From: Deltaproteobacteria bacterium
Lineage (GTDB): Bacteria; Myxococcota; Myxococcia; Myxococcales; SZAS-1
DNA length: 64,000 nt
Assembly: GCA_018266075.1 (NCBI GenBank)
Contig: JAFEBB010000005.1
Coordinates: 124,001-188,000, forward strand
Direction of reading: 5' to 3'
The position numbers and the translations under genes were made by a program. Positions 50,521 to 58,943 of the stretch are shown piece by piece. Under the pieces are notes generated by a model. It did no database searches and was not told where the DNA came from. It saw only the letters and a program-made list of their open reading frames with translations. Every line of letters begins with the position of its first letter. Position 1 is the stretch's first letter.

Positions 50521-53418
50521 ATGCGGCGGGCGGCTTGGGCGGCGGCGCTCCTATGGGCGGCCAGCGGTTGTTCGGGGAAGGACCGGCTCCTGGCGGTCGA
50601 CGGGCTCCCCTCCACGGCGCAGGCGCTCGACTTCGGCACCATCTCCGTGGGCACCGCCCAGACGCTGGAGCTGGAGCTGGTGGACCACGGCCGCGCGCCG
50701 GTGACCATCAATGGCGTGGAGATCGAGAGCCGGGGCCGGGTGTTCGCGGCCCAGGCCCAGGCCACGACGGTCGCCGCCGCAGGGGGACGCACCCGCATCC
50801 GGGTGACGTTCCACCCGGAGACGGAGGGCCCATTCGGCGACAAGCTGGTCATCCGCACCGACTCGGCCGAGGTGCCGCTCCTGCGCGTTGCCCTGCGTGG
50901 CTTGAGCGGACCGGCGGCCATCACCTTCGATCCGCCGCGGCTCGACTTTGGCGGGATGGAGACCGGCGACGAGCGCGGGTTGGACGTGACCGTGCACAAC
51001 CCCACGGACCTGCCGCTCACGCTGGTGCCGTTCGCTTCCCCGGGCGAGCTGGCGCTGAGCGCCGGCACAGCCCAACCGAACGGCGATACGCACCTGACGG
51101 TGTTCTTTCGCGCGGGTGTGGTGGGCAACCGGACGACGCTGGTCACGGCCACGCCCTGTGCCACCTGCACGGCCGCACGGCTCCCCGGCCGAGCGGACGC
51201 GCTGCGGAGCGCCATCGCCATGGAGCCGGACCCGCTGAGCTGGAGCGCCGTGCCCGTGCACCGCACCGCCGACGCCAAGGCAAAACTGCACAACCTCTCC
51301 TGGCGGCCCGTGTCGGTGACCAACCTGAGCGTCGACGGCGAGGACTTCACGGTGCTCTCCGGGCCCGGTGGACAGGTGATCCAGCCAGGGCAGTCGGCGC
51401 CGGTGGAGCTGCGCTTCGCGCCCCAGCACGCCGGGCCCACGCACCGGCAGCTCGACGTCGCCTACCACTCGTTCGCGGATCGGGCGGGGCAGGGCACGCT
51501 GGTGGGGCTCGGCGGCGGGCCGCAGATCGCGGTGGCGCCGATGTCGCTCGACTTCGGCGACCTGCCGGTGGGCGGAAAAGCGCGGCTGCAGCTGAACGTC
51601 CAGAATGCGGGGCTCGAGGAGGCGCTGGTGCTCACCAGCGTGACCGGCGCGGATACGCCATTCAGCGCGCACTTGCCCGTGGTCGCGAGCGTGGCCCCGG
51701 GCGCCGCGGCGATCCAGGTGGCCGTGGACTTCGCGCCGATCGTGCCGGGCACCTTCTCCGGCGTGCTGCACATTCAGTCGAACGACCCGGCGACGCCGAT
51801 CCTCGACATCCCCGTCGCGGGCTCGGCCCACGCCGCAGGTCCGTGCGCCTTCAAGCTCACGCCCATCAAGCTCGACTTCGGCAATGTGCCGCCGGGCTCG
51901 GGAGCGGTGCTCGGCTTCCGCTTCGAGGACACCGGCAGCCACGAGTGCGCGGTGAAGGACATCCAGCTCTCGAGCACGAGCGACCCCGCGTTCTTCATGC
52001 CCGGCGGCGCGCTGGTGGGCGGCGACCTGTTCCCGACGGATGCGTTCAGCGCCCAGGTGGCCTTCAAGAGCCCGGGCCCAGGCGAGTTCCACGGCGACCT
52101 GGTGCTCACCGTGAACGACCCGCTCCGGCCGCACCCGCACATCCCGATCATCGCGCGCTCGCAGCAGAGCTGCCTGGTGGCCGAGCCGCCGTTCATCGAC
52201 ATCGGCCCGGTGCGGCTCGACTGCTCCGCGCACGACGGCTCGACGCTGGTGACCAACGCCTGCGTGAACCCGGTGACCATCACCGGCGTCGACATCGGCG
52301 AAGGGACACTGCCCGAGTTCAGCCTCGTGGATCCGCCCTCGGTGCCCATGCCGCTCGCGCCCGGGGCGACGTTCAACCTCACCGCGCACTACGCCCGGAG
52401 CGAGCTGGGCCAGCAGTACGCGCCGCTCTTCGTGAAGGCCGACAGCGACGCCCAGCCGCTGCTCATCCCGCTCCTCGCCGAGACGCTGCACGTCGGTCAG
52501 CAGTTCGACCGCTTCCTGCAAGGCAGCGGGACCGAAGCCGACGTGCTCTTCGTGGTCTCGAACACCACCACGATGGCCGAATACCAGCAGCGCCTGGCCG
52601 CGGCCGTCGGCGACCTCCTCGACAACGCCGCCGCGCAGGGCGTGGACCTGCACGTGGGCGTGACGAGCGCGGGCATGTCGTCGGTGTCGGGAGGCGCGTG
52701 TCCAGGCGGCGCGGCGGGCGGTGAGGCGGGGCGGCTGGTGCCGGTCGATGGCTCGCGTCCGCGCATCGTGACCCTCAACCAGGCCAACGCGCTCGCGGTC
52801 CTGCAGCAGAACGTGCGGGTGGGCGATTGCCAAACGCTGCAGCAGGGCCTCGAGGCCGTGCGGCTCGCGCTCTCGCCGCCGCTGGTGGACCACGCGGATG
52901 ACCCGCGCACGCCCGCGCCGAGTGACGGCAACGCAGGCTTCTTGCGGCCGGAGGCGCGGCTGGTCGTGGTGGTCGTGTCGGACGAGGACGATCACTCAGG
53001 CTTCGATCCGGCGGTCTACGTGCAATTCCTCAAGTCGCTCAAGGGCCTGGGCGACGGACATCGCGTGGCGCTGGACGCCATCGTTCCGCTCGGCGGCTCG
53101 TGCACGACCGCAGGGCCGCCGGGGCCGCGCTTCGCCCAGGTCGCGAACGACACGGGCGGCTCGGTGTTCGACATCTGCGAGAACGACTACGGCCAGATGC
53201 TCGACGCGCTCTCGACCCGCGGCATTGGCCTGCAGACCGTGTTTCCGCTCTCGTCGGTACCGGATGCGGCCGGCGTGACGGTGTTGCTCAACGGCGCGCC
53301 GGCCAACGGATCGGATTGGTACTACGACCCGAACCTCAACGCCGTGGTCTTCAACCCTGGCTTCATCCCCCCGCCAGGCACCCAAATCGAGGTCGACTAC
53401 ACCTCATCGTGCAATTAG
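50521..53418 (+). CDS. Large lipoprotein with ASH-type repeats and a VWA-like domain with a broken MIDAS
   Basis: A 965-residue paralogue of the gene at 14846-17770, with the same domain order. The lipobox is good (WAASGC). ASH-type repeats follow (LDFGTISVGTAQTLEL, LDFGGMETGDERGLDV, LDFGDLPVGGKARLQL, LDFGNVPPGSGAVLGF). The VWA-like part begins EADVLFVVSNTTTM, where the DxSxS metal site of the paralogue is replaced by S-N-T-T-T; VSDEDDH is retained later. The C-terminus again ends in a small beta domain and a cysteine near the end. ATG 50521 follows GGAGG at 50509-ish within a GC-rich leader. It is divergent from the M1 peptidase. Confidence 0.85.
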   Translation: MRRAAWAAALLWAASGCSGKDRLLAVDGLPSTAQALDFGTISVGTAQTLELELVDHGRAPVTINGVEIESRGRVFAAQAQATTVAAAGGRTRIRVTFHPETEGPFGDKLVIRTDSAEVPLLRVALRGLSGPAAITFDPPRLDFGGMETGDERGLDVTVHNPTDLPLTLVPFASPGELALSAGTAQPNGDTHLTVFFRAGVVGNRTTLVTATPCATCTAARLPGRADALRSAIAMEPDPLSWSAVPVHRTADAKAKLHNLSWRPVSVTNLSVDGEDFTVLSGPGGQVIQPGQSAPVELRFAPQHAGPTHRQLDVAYHSFADRAGQGTLVGLGGGPQIAVAPMSLDFGDLPVGGKARLQLNVQNAGLEEALVLTSVTGADTPFSAHLPVVASVAPGAAAIQVAVDFAPIVPGTFSGVLHIQSNDPATPILDIPVAGSAHAAGPCAFKLTPIKLDFGNVPPGSGAVLGFRFEDTGSHECAVKDIQLSSTSDPAFFMPGGALVGGDLFPTDAFSAQVAFKSPGPGEFHGDLVLTVNDPLRPHPHIPIIARSQQSCLVAEPPFIDIGPVRLDCSAHDGSTLVTNACVNPVTITGVDIGEGTLPEFSLVDPPSVPMPLAPGATFNLTAHYARSELGQQYAPLFVKADSDAQPLLIPLLAETLHVGQQFDRFLQGSGTEADVLFVVSNTTTMAEYQQRLAAAVGDLLDNAAAQGVDLHVGVTSAGMSSVSGGACPGGAAGGEAGRLVPVDGSRPRIVTLNQANALAVLQQNVRVGDCQTLQQGLEAVRLALSPPLVDHADDPRTPAPSDGNAGFLRPEARLVVVVVSDEDDHSGFDPAVYVQFLKSLKGLGDGHRVALDAIVPLGGSCTTAGPPGPRFAQVANDTGGSVFDICENDYGQMLDALSTRGIGLQTVFPLSSVPDAAGVTVLLNGAPANGSDWYYDPNLNAVVFNPGFIPPPGTQIEVDYTSSCN

Positions 53419-53420
53419 AC

Positions 53421-53437
53421 CCAGACGGGGCGTCTGG
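53421..53437 (+). terminator. Short perfect hairpin after the ASH lipoprotein
   Basis: CCAGACG-GGG-CGTCTGG, a perfect 7-bp stem two bases after the stop codon. There is no T-run, so termination may be weak. Confidence 0.4.
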
Positions 53438-53494
53438 CTGTAAGCCCGATTAATTCCAATGGATTGGAGCATGCAGGCGGGCATGCGGATCATG

Positions 53495-53540
53495 GGTGAA
53501 CGTCGTTCATTTTGACACTGAGGGTTCACCGTGATTTCGA
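53495..53540 (+). promoter_or_regulatory. Promoter/operator candidate before the histone-tailed gene
   Basis: TTGACA at 53512 is framed by GGTGAAC (53495-53501) and its complement GTTCACC (53524-53530), and the palindrome TGAAC-GTC-GTTCA lies at 53497-53509. A convincing -10 is not visible: TTTCGA at the right spacing is poor, and the ATG would be almost at the start site. The inverted repeats look like a regulator site around the -35. Confidence 0.38.
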
Positions 53541-53547
53541 TCGAGAT

Positions 53548-54228
53548 ATGTCGAGCACGGCAGGCAAGCCCCCGCTCAAGGACCCCGCGCGAATCCCGAC
53601 CGCGGAGGACGTCGACCGGCATTTGAACCAGTTCTCCCGCTACGCGCGCGTGGTGCGCGGCGCGGCGCGCGTGGCCGGTCTGTCGACGCGGCTCGCGTGG
53701 AGCAACCAGGGCTGGATGGAGCAATTTCGCCTGGAAGATCCCGTGCTGGGCGAGGGCGTCCTGGGCTCGTTGAACCTGGTTCGCGTGCCGCCGGTGGCCA
53801 GCATTCCGGTGAGCCGCACCCTCGAAGAGGCGCTCGCCCAGCGCATCATCCCCGAGGCGGTCCGCGTCGCGGTCGCGAAGGCCGAGGGCAGCCAGGTGAA
53901 GTGGGTGGAGCTCGAGCTCACCGGTCCCATTCCGGCCGAGACCATGGCGGCGCTCATCGCCATGAAGACCGACCTGGTGAAGACCGGCGTGGTGCAGCTC
54001 TCCGCGGCCGATCGTCCCAAGGTCACGCCGCGTCCGGAGCCCGAGCCGATCCGGCCGATTTCCAAGCCCGCCGCGCGGCCGTCGCGGCCCTCGAAGACCG
54101 CGGCCAAGGCCTCGACCAAGAAGCCCACCAAGGCCAAGAAGCCGGCGGCCAAGAAGCCCGCTGCCCGCGTGGCCAAGCCCGCCAAGAAGCCCGCTGCCAA
54201 GAAGGCCGCGAAGGGCAAGCGCCGCTAG
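53548..54228 (+). CDS. Protein with histone-H1-like Lys/Ala/Pro-rich tail
   Basis: A 226-residue protein. The first 155 residues (KDPARIPTAEDVDRHLNQFSRYARVV onward) form a compact mixed domain that I do not recognise. From about residue 165 the sequence turns into PRPEPEPIRPISKPAARPSRPSK and then repeats of AAKKP-type (TKAKKPAAKKPAARVAKPAKKPAAKKAAKGKRR), like eukaryotic H1 and bacterial AlgP or HctB tails. Such tails bind DNA or RNA non-specifically, so a nucleoid or RNA-associated role is likely. A strong terminator follows. Confidence 0.78.
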   Translation: MSSTAGKPPLKDPARIPTAEDVDRHLNQFSRYARVVRGAARVAGLSTRLAWSNQGWMEQFRLEDPVLGEGVLGSLNLVRVPPVASIPVSRTLEEALAQRIIPEAVRVAVAKAEGSQVKWVELELTGPIPAETMAALIAMKTDLVKTGVVQLSAADRPKVTPRPEPEPIRPISKPAARPSRPSKTAAKASTKKPTKAKKPAAKKPAARVAKPAKKPAAKKAAKGKRR

Positions 54229-54254
54229 CCCCGACCCACTTCGAGGAGCACCCC

Positions 54255-54279
54255 AACCGCGCGACCTCGCGCGGTTTTT
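54255..54279 (+). terminator. Intrinsic terminator
   Basis: A perfect 9-bp GC-rich stem (AACCGCGCG and its complement) over the tetraloop ACCT, followed by TTT as part of a TTTTT run. It ends 51 bases after the histone-tailed gene. Confidence 0.85.
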
Positions 54280-54390
54280 CATTTCTCGATCACCGCGTCC
54301 CGCAACTCGCGCGCAGGGCCCGGGTTGGAGTGCTCGAACGTCACGCCGCAGCGGCCGACGCGGCCCAACGAAAGCTCCCGAGGAGGAACC

Positions 54391-55566
54391 ATGAACCGCT
54401 TGATGAAGCTCAGCCTGGTCGTCGCTTCGACCTCGCTGTTTGCCTGTGGCCTGAGCAAGACCACCACCGCCATCCAGGACAACGCGCCCACGTACTCGAA
54501 CGCAGCGCTCGACATGGAGAGCGGCGACACCAGCAGTCCCTCGAACGAGCAGACCGCCGCCCTCGACCAAGGCTCGTGCCACCCGTACCTCTTCGCGCGC
54601 ACGCGCAACGTGGTGCGCCGGCTGAACTGGCACCTCTACAAGGTGCTCTTCATGTTCGACCACGTGATCGCCGAGCACCCGAGCGCGCAGTCGGGCGCCA
54701 CCGCGACCTGGGAGCGCAAGGGCCCCATCAACACCTTCCGCGTGGTGGGCACCAAGGTCAGCGAGACCGAGTTCACCTACGAAGTCGACGTGAAGAAGAG
54801 CAGCGCCGACGACTCGACCTTCGTGAAGGTGGCCAACGCGGACATCACCGTCGCCGACGCGACCAACGCGGGCAACACCGCGGGTGACGCGCGCAACGAG
54901 AGCGGCACGCTCAGCATCGACTTCGGCGCCCTGGGCAGCGTGGTGACCACCGAGACCGCCACGGGCACGCTCAACTACAAGTTCAGCATCTCCGGCCAGC
55001 AGCGCGACATCGAGGTCACCCTCGCGAACTTCACCCCGAACGACACCATCACCGACATCTCGCCGCGCAACGCGCACTACGTCTTCACCCGCACCGTGGG
55101 TGTGGGCGGCAGCCTCAAGTACACCGACGAGCTCATCCTGCTCTGCCCGTACCTCAACGGCGCGCCCAACACCGCCGCCCGCTCGAGCGTGAACACGGTG
55201 TTCCGCTGGACGCACCTCTCGGACGGCACCTTCGTGGCCCGCGGCGACACGGCGGCCACTGCGGACTCGGCCGACACCAACACGCCCAACATCCCCAGCG
55301 GCGACAAGATCGAGGGCGTCACCTGCGGCACCCTGGGCAACGGCGACGCGGAGAAGTACTGGATGATGAAGCTCGAGGACTCGAGCGGCGCCACGATCCA
55401 GTCGGGCACCTTCAGCTACGACTCGCTGCCCAACACGGATCCCACCACGGCCTGCGACGCGGCCTTCGGCCCCATCCCGAGCACCGATAACGGCACCAAC
55501 GACTACGACTTCTCGAGCGTGAACTTCGCCGACCCGACCGCGGTGAGCTTCCCGAGCCAGGGCTAG
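54391..55566 (+). CDS. Lipoprotein of unknown function
   Basis: A 391-residue lipoprotein starting MNRLMKLSLVVASTSLFAC with a usable lipobox, and AGGAGGAACC directly before the ATG. The mature part begins with a helical stretch (YLFARTRNVVRRLNWHLYKVLFMFDHVI) and continues as beta-rich Ser/Thr/Asp sequence (ATWERKGPINTFRVVGTKVSETEFTYEVDVKK). It ends in FGPIPSTDNGTNDYDFSSVNF. No family is recognised; it may be an outer-membrane or surface protein. It is monocistronic, placed between two terminators or gaps. Confidence 0.75.
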   Translation: MNRLMKLSLVVASTSLFACGLSKTTTAIQDNAPTYSNAALDMESGDTSSPSNEQTAALDQGSCHPYLFARTRNVVRRLNWHLYKVLFMFDHVIAEHPSAQSGATATWERKGPINTFRVVGTKVSETEFTYEVDVKKSSADDSTFVKVANADITVADATNAGNTAGDARNESGTLSIDFGALGSVVTTETATGTLNYKFSISGQQRDIEVTLANFTPNDTITDISPRNAHYVFTRTVGVGGSLKYTDELILLCPYLNGAPNTAARSSVNTVFRWTHLSDGTFVARGDTAATADSADTNTPNIPSGDKIEGVTCGTLGNGDAEKYWMMKLEDSSGATIQSGTFSYDSLPNTDPTTACDAAFGPIPSTDNGTNDYDFSSVNFADPTAVSFPSQG

Positions 55567-55637
55567 TCGAAAGACGAGCGCAGCACGCGCGGCCGTCGTC
55601 CCTCCGGGGGCGGCGGCCGTTGTGTTAGAAGCGGCGC

Positions 55638-55973
55638 ATGCCCTGGACGCCGCTCATCGACGTCGCGCAGCTGCCGCCGGGCCGCGGCGTGGTGGTGGAT
55701 CGGCCGGGCGGGGCGCTCGCGGTGTTCGTCGAGAACGGCGTGCCCCACGTGCTCGAGAACACCTGCCCGCATCGCGACGGCGATCTCGGGGAAGGCCACG
55801 TGGTGAATGGCTGCGTGTACTGTCCGCTCCATGCTTGGCCGTTCGACCTGCGCACCGGCGAATCGCCCACGCATCCGTTGGCGCGGGTGCGCGTGTTTCC
55901 CGCCCGCATCGAAGGCGGAAAGGTCGAGGCCGAGTTAGAGAACGCGCAGGTCGAATCGCAAGGAGCCCGCTAG
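55638..55973 (+). CDS. Rieske 2Fe-2S ferredoxin-like protein
   Basis: A 111-residue protein with the cluster motifs C43-P-H45 and C62-P-L-H65 (TCPHRDGDLGEG and YCPLHAWPFDLRTG), so two Cys and two His ligands with the normal spacing. Small Rieske proteins of this kind carry electrons to oxygenases or act in nitrite-reductase-like complexes. Here it starts an operon with pteridine enzymes, which hints at an oxygenase or hydroxylase pathway. The QueD-like gene follows without a gap. Confidence 0.92.
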   Translation: MPWTPLIDVAQLPPGRGVVVDRPGGALAVFVENGVPHVLENTCPHRDGDLGEGHVVNGCVYCPLHAWPFDLRTGESPTHPLARVRVFPARIEGGKVEAELENAQVESQGAR

Positions 55974-56333
55974 ATGCCGCCGCGCATGCAGGTCGAGGTC
56001 GACTTCCGCTTCTCCGCCGCGCACGCCCTGCCGCTGTACGAGGGCCCGTGTCAGCGCATGCACGGCCACAACTACAAGCTGCGCGTGATCTCGACCGCCA
56101 CGCTGAATCCCAAGACCGGCATCGCCCTCGACTTTGGCGACGTGCAGAAGGTCGTGCAGCGCGAGATCATGCCGCAGTGTGATCACCGCGTGCTCAACGA
56201 CTTCATGGAGAATCCCACCGCGGAGAACGTGATCCTCTGGATGTGGGAGAAGCTGAAGGGGCCGCTGCCGGGGTTGCTCGAGCTGCGGCTCTGGGAGCAA
56301 GACGAGTTCTGCATGGTGTACCGGGGCGAGTGA
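55974..56333 (+). CDS. 6-pyruvoyl-tetrahydropterin synthase / QueD family
   Basis: A 119-residue zinc enzyme. The zinc-binding HGHNY with the preceding catalytic cysteine (GPCQRMHGHNY), the QCDHRVLND aspartate-histidine pair and PTAENVILWMWEKL are diagnostic of the PTPS/QueD family. PTPS makes 6-pyruvoyl-tetrahydropterin, QueD makes 6-carboxy-tetrahydropterin for queuosine. The neighbouring FolE and SDR fit a biopterin route, while QueA elsewhere in the window fits queuosine, so the product remains open. Confidence 0.88.
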   Translation: MPPRMQVEVDFRFSAAHALPLYEGPCQRMHGHNYKLRVISTATLNPKTGIALDFGDVQKVVQREIMPQCDHRVLNDFMENPTAENVILWMWEKLKGPLPGLLELRLWEQDEFCMVYRGE

Positions 56334-56911
56334 TGCCGAAGCCGGATCGAGCGCGCATGCAGGCGGCGGTCCGGGCCTTCCTCGAGGCCGCGGGCCTCGA
56401 CGCATCCGCGGATGTGAACCTGCGCGAGACGCCCGAGCGTGTGACGGAAGCCTGGGCCGACGAGTTTCTCGATGGCTACCAGCGCACCGCGAAGGACGCG
56501 CTCGGTGAGACCTACCCGGTGCCTGCGAGCGGCAGGGGCGAGCTGGTGGTCGTGAGCGGAATTGCGTTCCACTCGGCGTGTCCGCACCACCTGCTGCCGT
56601 ATCGCGGCGTGGCGCACCTCGCGTACGTGCCGAACGATCGCGTGGTGGGTTTCGGCAAGCTCTCGACGCTCGTGGATGTCCTCGCGCATCGCCTGGTGCT
56701 GCAGGAGGATCTCGCGCGCGAGATCGCGAACGCGCTGGTGCGCGAGCTGGGCGCGCTCGGTGCGGCGTGTGCGATCCGCGCGGAGCAGGCGTGTCTGCGG
56801 ATGCGCGGTGAGGAGCAGCCGCACGCGGTCACGTACTCCGAGAGCTACGCGGGCACGCTGGCGACCGACGCCGAGCTGCGCGCGCGCTTCGTCCGGGTGG
56901 TGGGGCCGTGA
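56333..56911 (+). CDS. Divergent GTP cyclohydrolase I (FolE-like)
   Basis: A 192-residue protein starting at ATG in TGATG overlap with the previous gene. The FolE core is clear: LRETPERVTEAWADEFLDGY, HSACPHHLLPYRGVAHLAYVP and VVGFGKLSTLVDVLAHRL. Deviations are notable: the CEHH zinc/active-site motif is CPHH, and the C-terminal HxC reads QAC (AEQACLRMRG), so one normally conserved histidine is a glutamine. It may still be an active cyclohydrolase or a subfunctionalised relative. The gene feeds the PTPS and SDR neighbours. Confidence 0.85.
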   Translation: MPKPDRARMQAAVRAFLEAAGLDASADVNLRETPERVTEAWADEFLDGYQRTAKDALGETYPVPASGRGELVVVSGIAFHSACPHHLLPYRGVAHLAYVPNDRVVGFGKLSTLVDVLAHRLVLQEDLAREIANALVRELGALGAACAIRAEQACLRMRGEEQPHAVTYSESYAGTLATDAELRARFVRVVGP

Positions 56912-57579
56912 GCGAGGGCTGGTGGCTCGTCACCGGGGCGTCGCGCGGAATTGGGCGCGCCGTGGCGCTTGCGCTGGCTGAGCCCTCGCGGCCGCTGCTG
57001 CTCACCGCGACTCGAATCGAGCACGTCGAGCCGCTCTGCGCCGAGCTCGTGGCTCGCGGCATGCGTGCCGAGCCGCTGGCGATGGATCTCACGCGACTCG
57101 AGTCCGGGCGGCTGCAAGCGGCGCTCGAAGGCAAGCCGCTTGCGGGGCTGGTGAACAACGCGGGCGTGCTCGAGCGCGGGAATCTCTCCGACGTCACCGA
57201 CGCGCAGCTCGAGCGCATCGTGGCCGTGAACTTCTCGGGCGTGGTGAAGGTCACGCGCGAGGCGCTGCGCGGCATGCGGCCCGGCGCGCGCATCATCAAC
57301 ATCGGCAGCATCTCGGGAACCCTCGGGACGCCGGGCGCGAGCCTCTACAACGCGACGAAGTGGGCCATGACGGGCCTCACCAAGAGCTGGGCCGAGGAGC
57401 TCAAGCCACGCGGGATCTTCGTCGCGGAGGTGCGGCCGGGCTCGGTCGACACCGACATGCTCAAGCAGACGCCCTTCGAGCCGCAGATGCAGCCCGAGGA
57501 CGTGGCCAAGGTCGTGCGCTACCTCGCGCTGGAGGCGCCCGGTGCGATGACGGGCGCCGCCGTGGACGTGTTCGGATGA
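56908..57579 (+). CDS. Short-chain dehydrogenase/reductase
   Basis: A 223-residue SDR. The cofactor motif is TGASRGIGRAVALAL, then NNAGV, and the catalytic triad lies in NIGSISG, YNATK. GTG start overlaps the FolE stop (GTGA). In the context of FolE and PTPS it could be a sepiapterin-reductase-like enzyme finishing tetrahydrobiopterin, but SDR specificity is not readable by eye. Confidence 0.88.
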   Translation: MSEGWWLVTGASRGIGRAVALALAEPSRPLLLTATRIEHVEPLCAELVARGMRAEPLAMDLTRLESGRLQAALEGKPLAGLVNNAGVLERGNLSDVTDAQLERIVAVNFSGVVKVTREALRGMRPGARIINIGSISGTLGTPGASLYNATKWAMTGLTKSWAEELKPRGIFVAEVRPGSVDTDMLKQTPFEPQMQPEDVAKVVRYLALEAPGAMTGAAVDVFG

Positions 57580-58943
57580 AGCTCCTGCCGCAGCTGCGCG
57601 AGATCTTCGGCGAGGCGCTGAGCGTCGACGCGGAGAAGCGCGCCGAGTACGGCCGCGACGAGAGCGACATGGGCGTTCATCCGCCCGAGGCGATCGTCTT
57701 CGCGAGCGCGACGGAGCAGGTGAGCAGGCTGCTCGCGCTGTGTCAGCGCCAGCGCGTGCCGGTGGTGCCCGTGGGCGCGCGCTCGGGCAAGAGCGGCGGT
57801 TCACTCTCGGTGAAGGGCGGAGTCGCGCTGAGCCTCGAGCGGATGAACCGCATCGTCGAGGTGAACGCGGGCGACCTCACGGCGACGGTGCAGCCCGGGG
57901 TGATCCTCGGCGACCTGATGCGGGCGGTCGAAGCGCAGGGGCTCTTCTATCCGCCGGACCCGAACAGCCTCGAGGTGTGCACGCTCGGCGGGAACATCGC
58001 CGAGAACGCAGGCGGGCCGCGCGCGCTCAAGTACGGCGTCACGCGCGACTACGTGCTCGGCATGGAGTGGGTGACGCCCACCGGCGATGTGCTGCACGTG
58101 GGCAAGCAGACCATCAAGGGCGTCGCGGGCTACGACCTGGTGGGCTTGTTCGTGGGCAGCGAGGGGACGCTCGGCGTCGCGACGGAGATAACGCTTCAGT
58201 TAATACCCTTGCCCCGCGCGGTGCAGACGGCGCTCTTGCTCTTCGGCTCGCTCGACGACGCCGCGCGCGCCATCACGGCCGTGCTGCAAGGCGGCTTCTT
58301 GCCGCGCACGCTCGAGCTGCTCGATCCGAACGCGGTGCGCGCGGTGAACGGTCGCGGCTTCGATTTTCCGAGCGGGACGGCCGCGGCGATCATCGCCGAG
58401 GTCGATGGCAGCGACGCCGACGCGTGCCTGGCCGAGCTGGCGAAGTTGTGCGAGCTCGCGCAGGCGCAGGGCGCGCGCGAGGCGCTCGTGGCCCAGAACC
58501 CGGCGCAGCGGGAGCAGTTGTGGGCCGCGCGGCGCAAGGTGTCGCCGGCGCTGCGGCAGCTCGCCAAGCACAAGCTCAGCGAGGACATCGTCGTGCCCCG
58601 CAGCCAGATCCCCGCGATGATCTCGGCCACGCACGAGATGGGGAAGCGCCTGGGGCTCGAGGTCGCGACCTACGGCCACGCGGGTGACGGCAACCTGCAC
58701 GCCAACGTGCTCTATGGCGGCCCAGAGGACCTGCCGCGGGTGGACGAGGCGATGGCGACCATCATGCGCGACGCCGTCCGGCTCGGCGGGACCATCACCG
58801 GCGAGCACGGCGTGGGCGTGGCCAAGCGGAAGTACCTGGCGCTCGAGCAGTCGAGCGCGCTCATCGCGCTGCAGCGCGGCTTGCAGCGCTTCTTCGATCC
58901 CGCGGGCATCATGAACCCCGGCAAGATCTTCCCCGACCCGTGA
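57576..58943 (+). CDS. GlcD-like FAD-linked oxidase (D-lactate/glycolate dehydrogenase type)
   Basis: A 455-residue flavoenzyme of the VAO/PCMH family. The FAD-binding part is [68 protein letters not shown], and the C-terminal FAD-oxidase domain shows [32 protein letters not shown] and [14 protein letters not shown]. The substrate is probably a 2-hydroxy acid. ATGA overlaps join it to the SDR before and the UDG after. Confidence 0.92.
   Translation: MKLLPQLREIFGEALSVDAEKRAEYGRDESDMGVHPPEAIVFASATEQVSRLLALCQRQRVPVVPVGARSGKSGGSLSVKGGVALSLERMNRIVEVNAGDLTATVQPGVILGDLMRAVEAQGLFYPPDPNSLEVCTLGGNIAENAGGPRALKYGVTRDYVLGMEWVTPTGDVLHVGKQTIKGVAGYDLVGLFVGSEGTLGVATEITLQLIPLPRAVQTALLLFGSLDDAARAITAVLQGGFLPRTLELLDPNAVRAVNGRGFDFPSGTAAAIIAEVDGSDADACLAELAKLCELAQAQGAREALVAQNPAQREQLWAARRKVSPALRQLAKHKLSEDIVVPRSQIPAMISATHEMGKRLGLEVATYGHAGDGNLHANVLYGGPEDLPRVDEAMATIMRDAVRLGGTITGEHGVGVAKRKYLALEQSSALIALQRGLQRFFDPAGIMNPGKIFPDP
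58189..58202. other. Intragenic dyad TAAC-N6-GTTA, site 4
   Basis: TAACGCTTCAGTTA within the GlcD-like gene, reading through codons ATA-ACG-CTT-CAG-TTA-ATA. ATA and TTA are conspicuously rare here, and three occur within 18 bases exactly at the dyad. The minus strand reads TAACTGAAGCGTTA. Confidence 0.55.
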
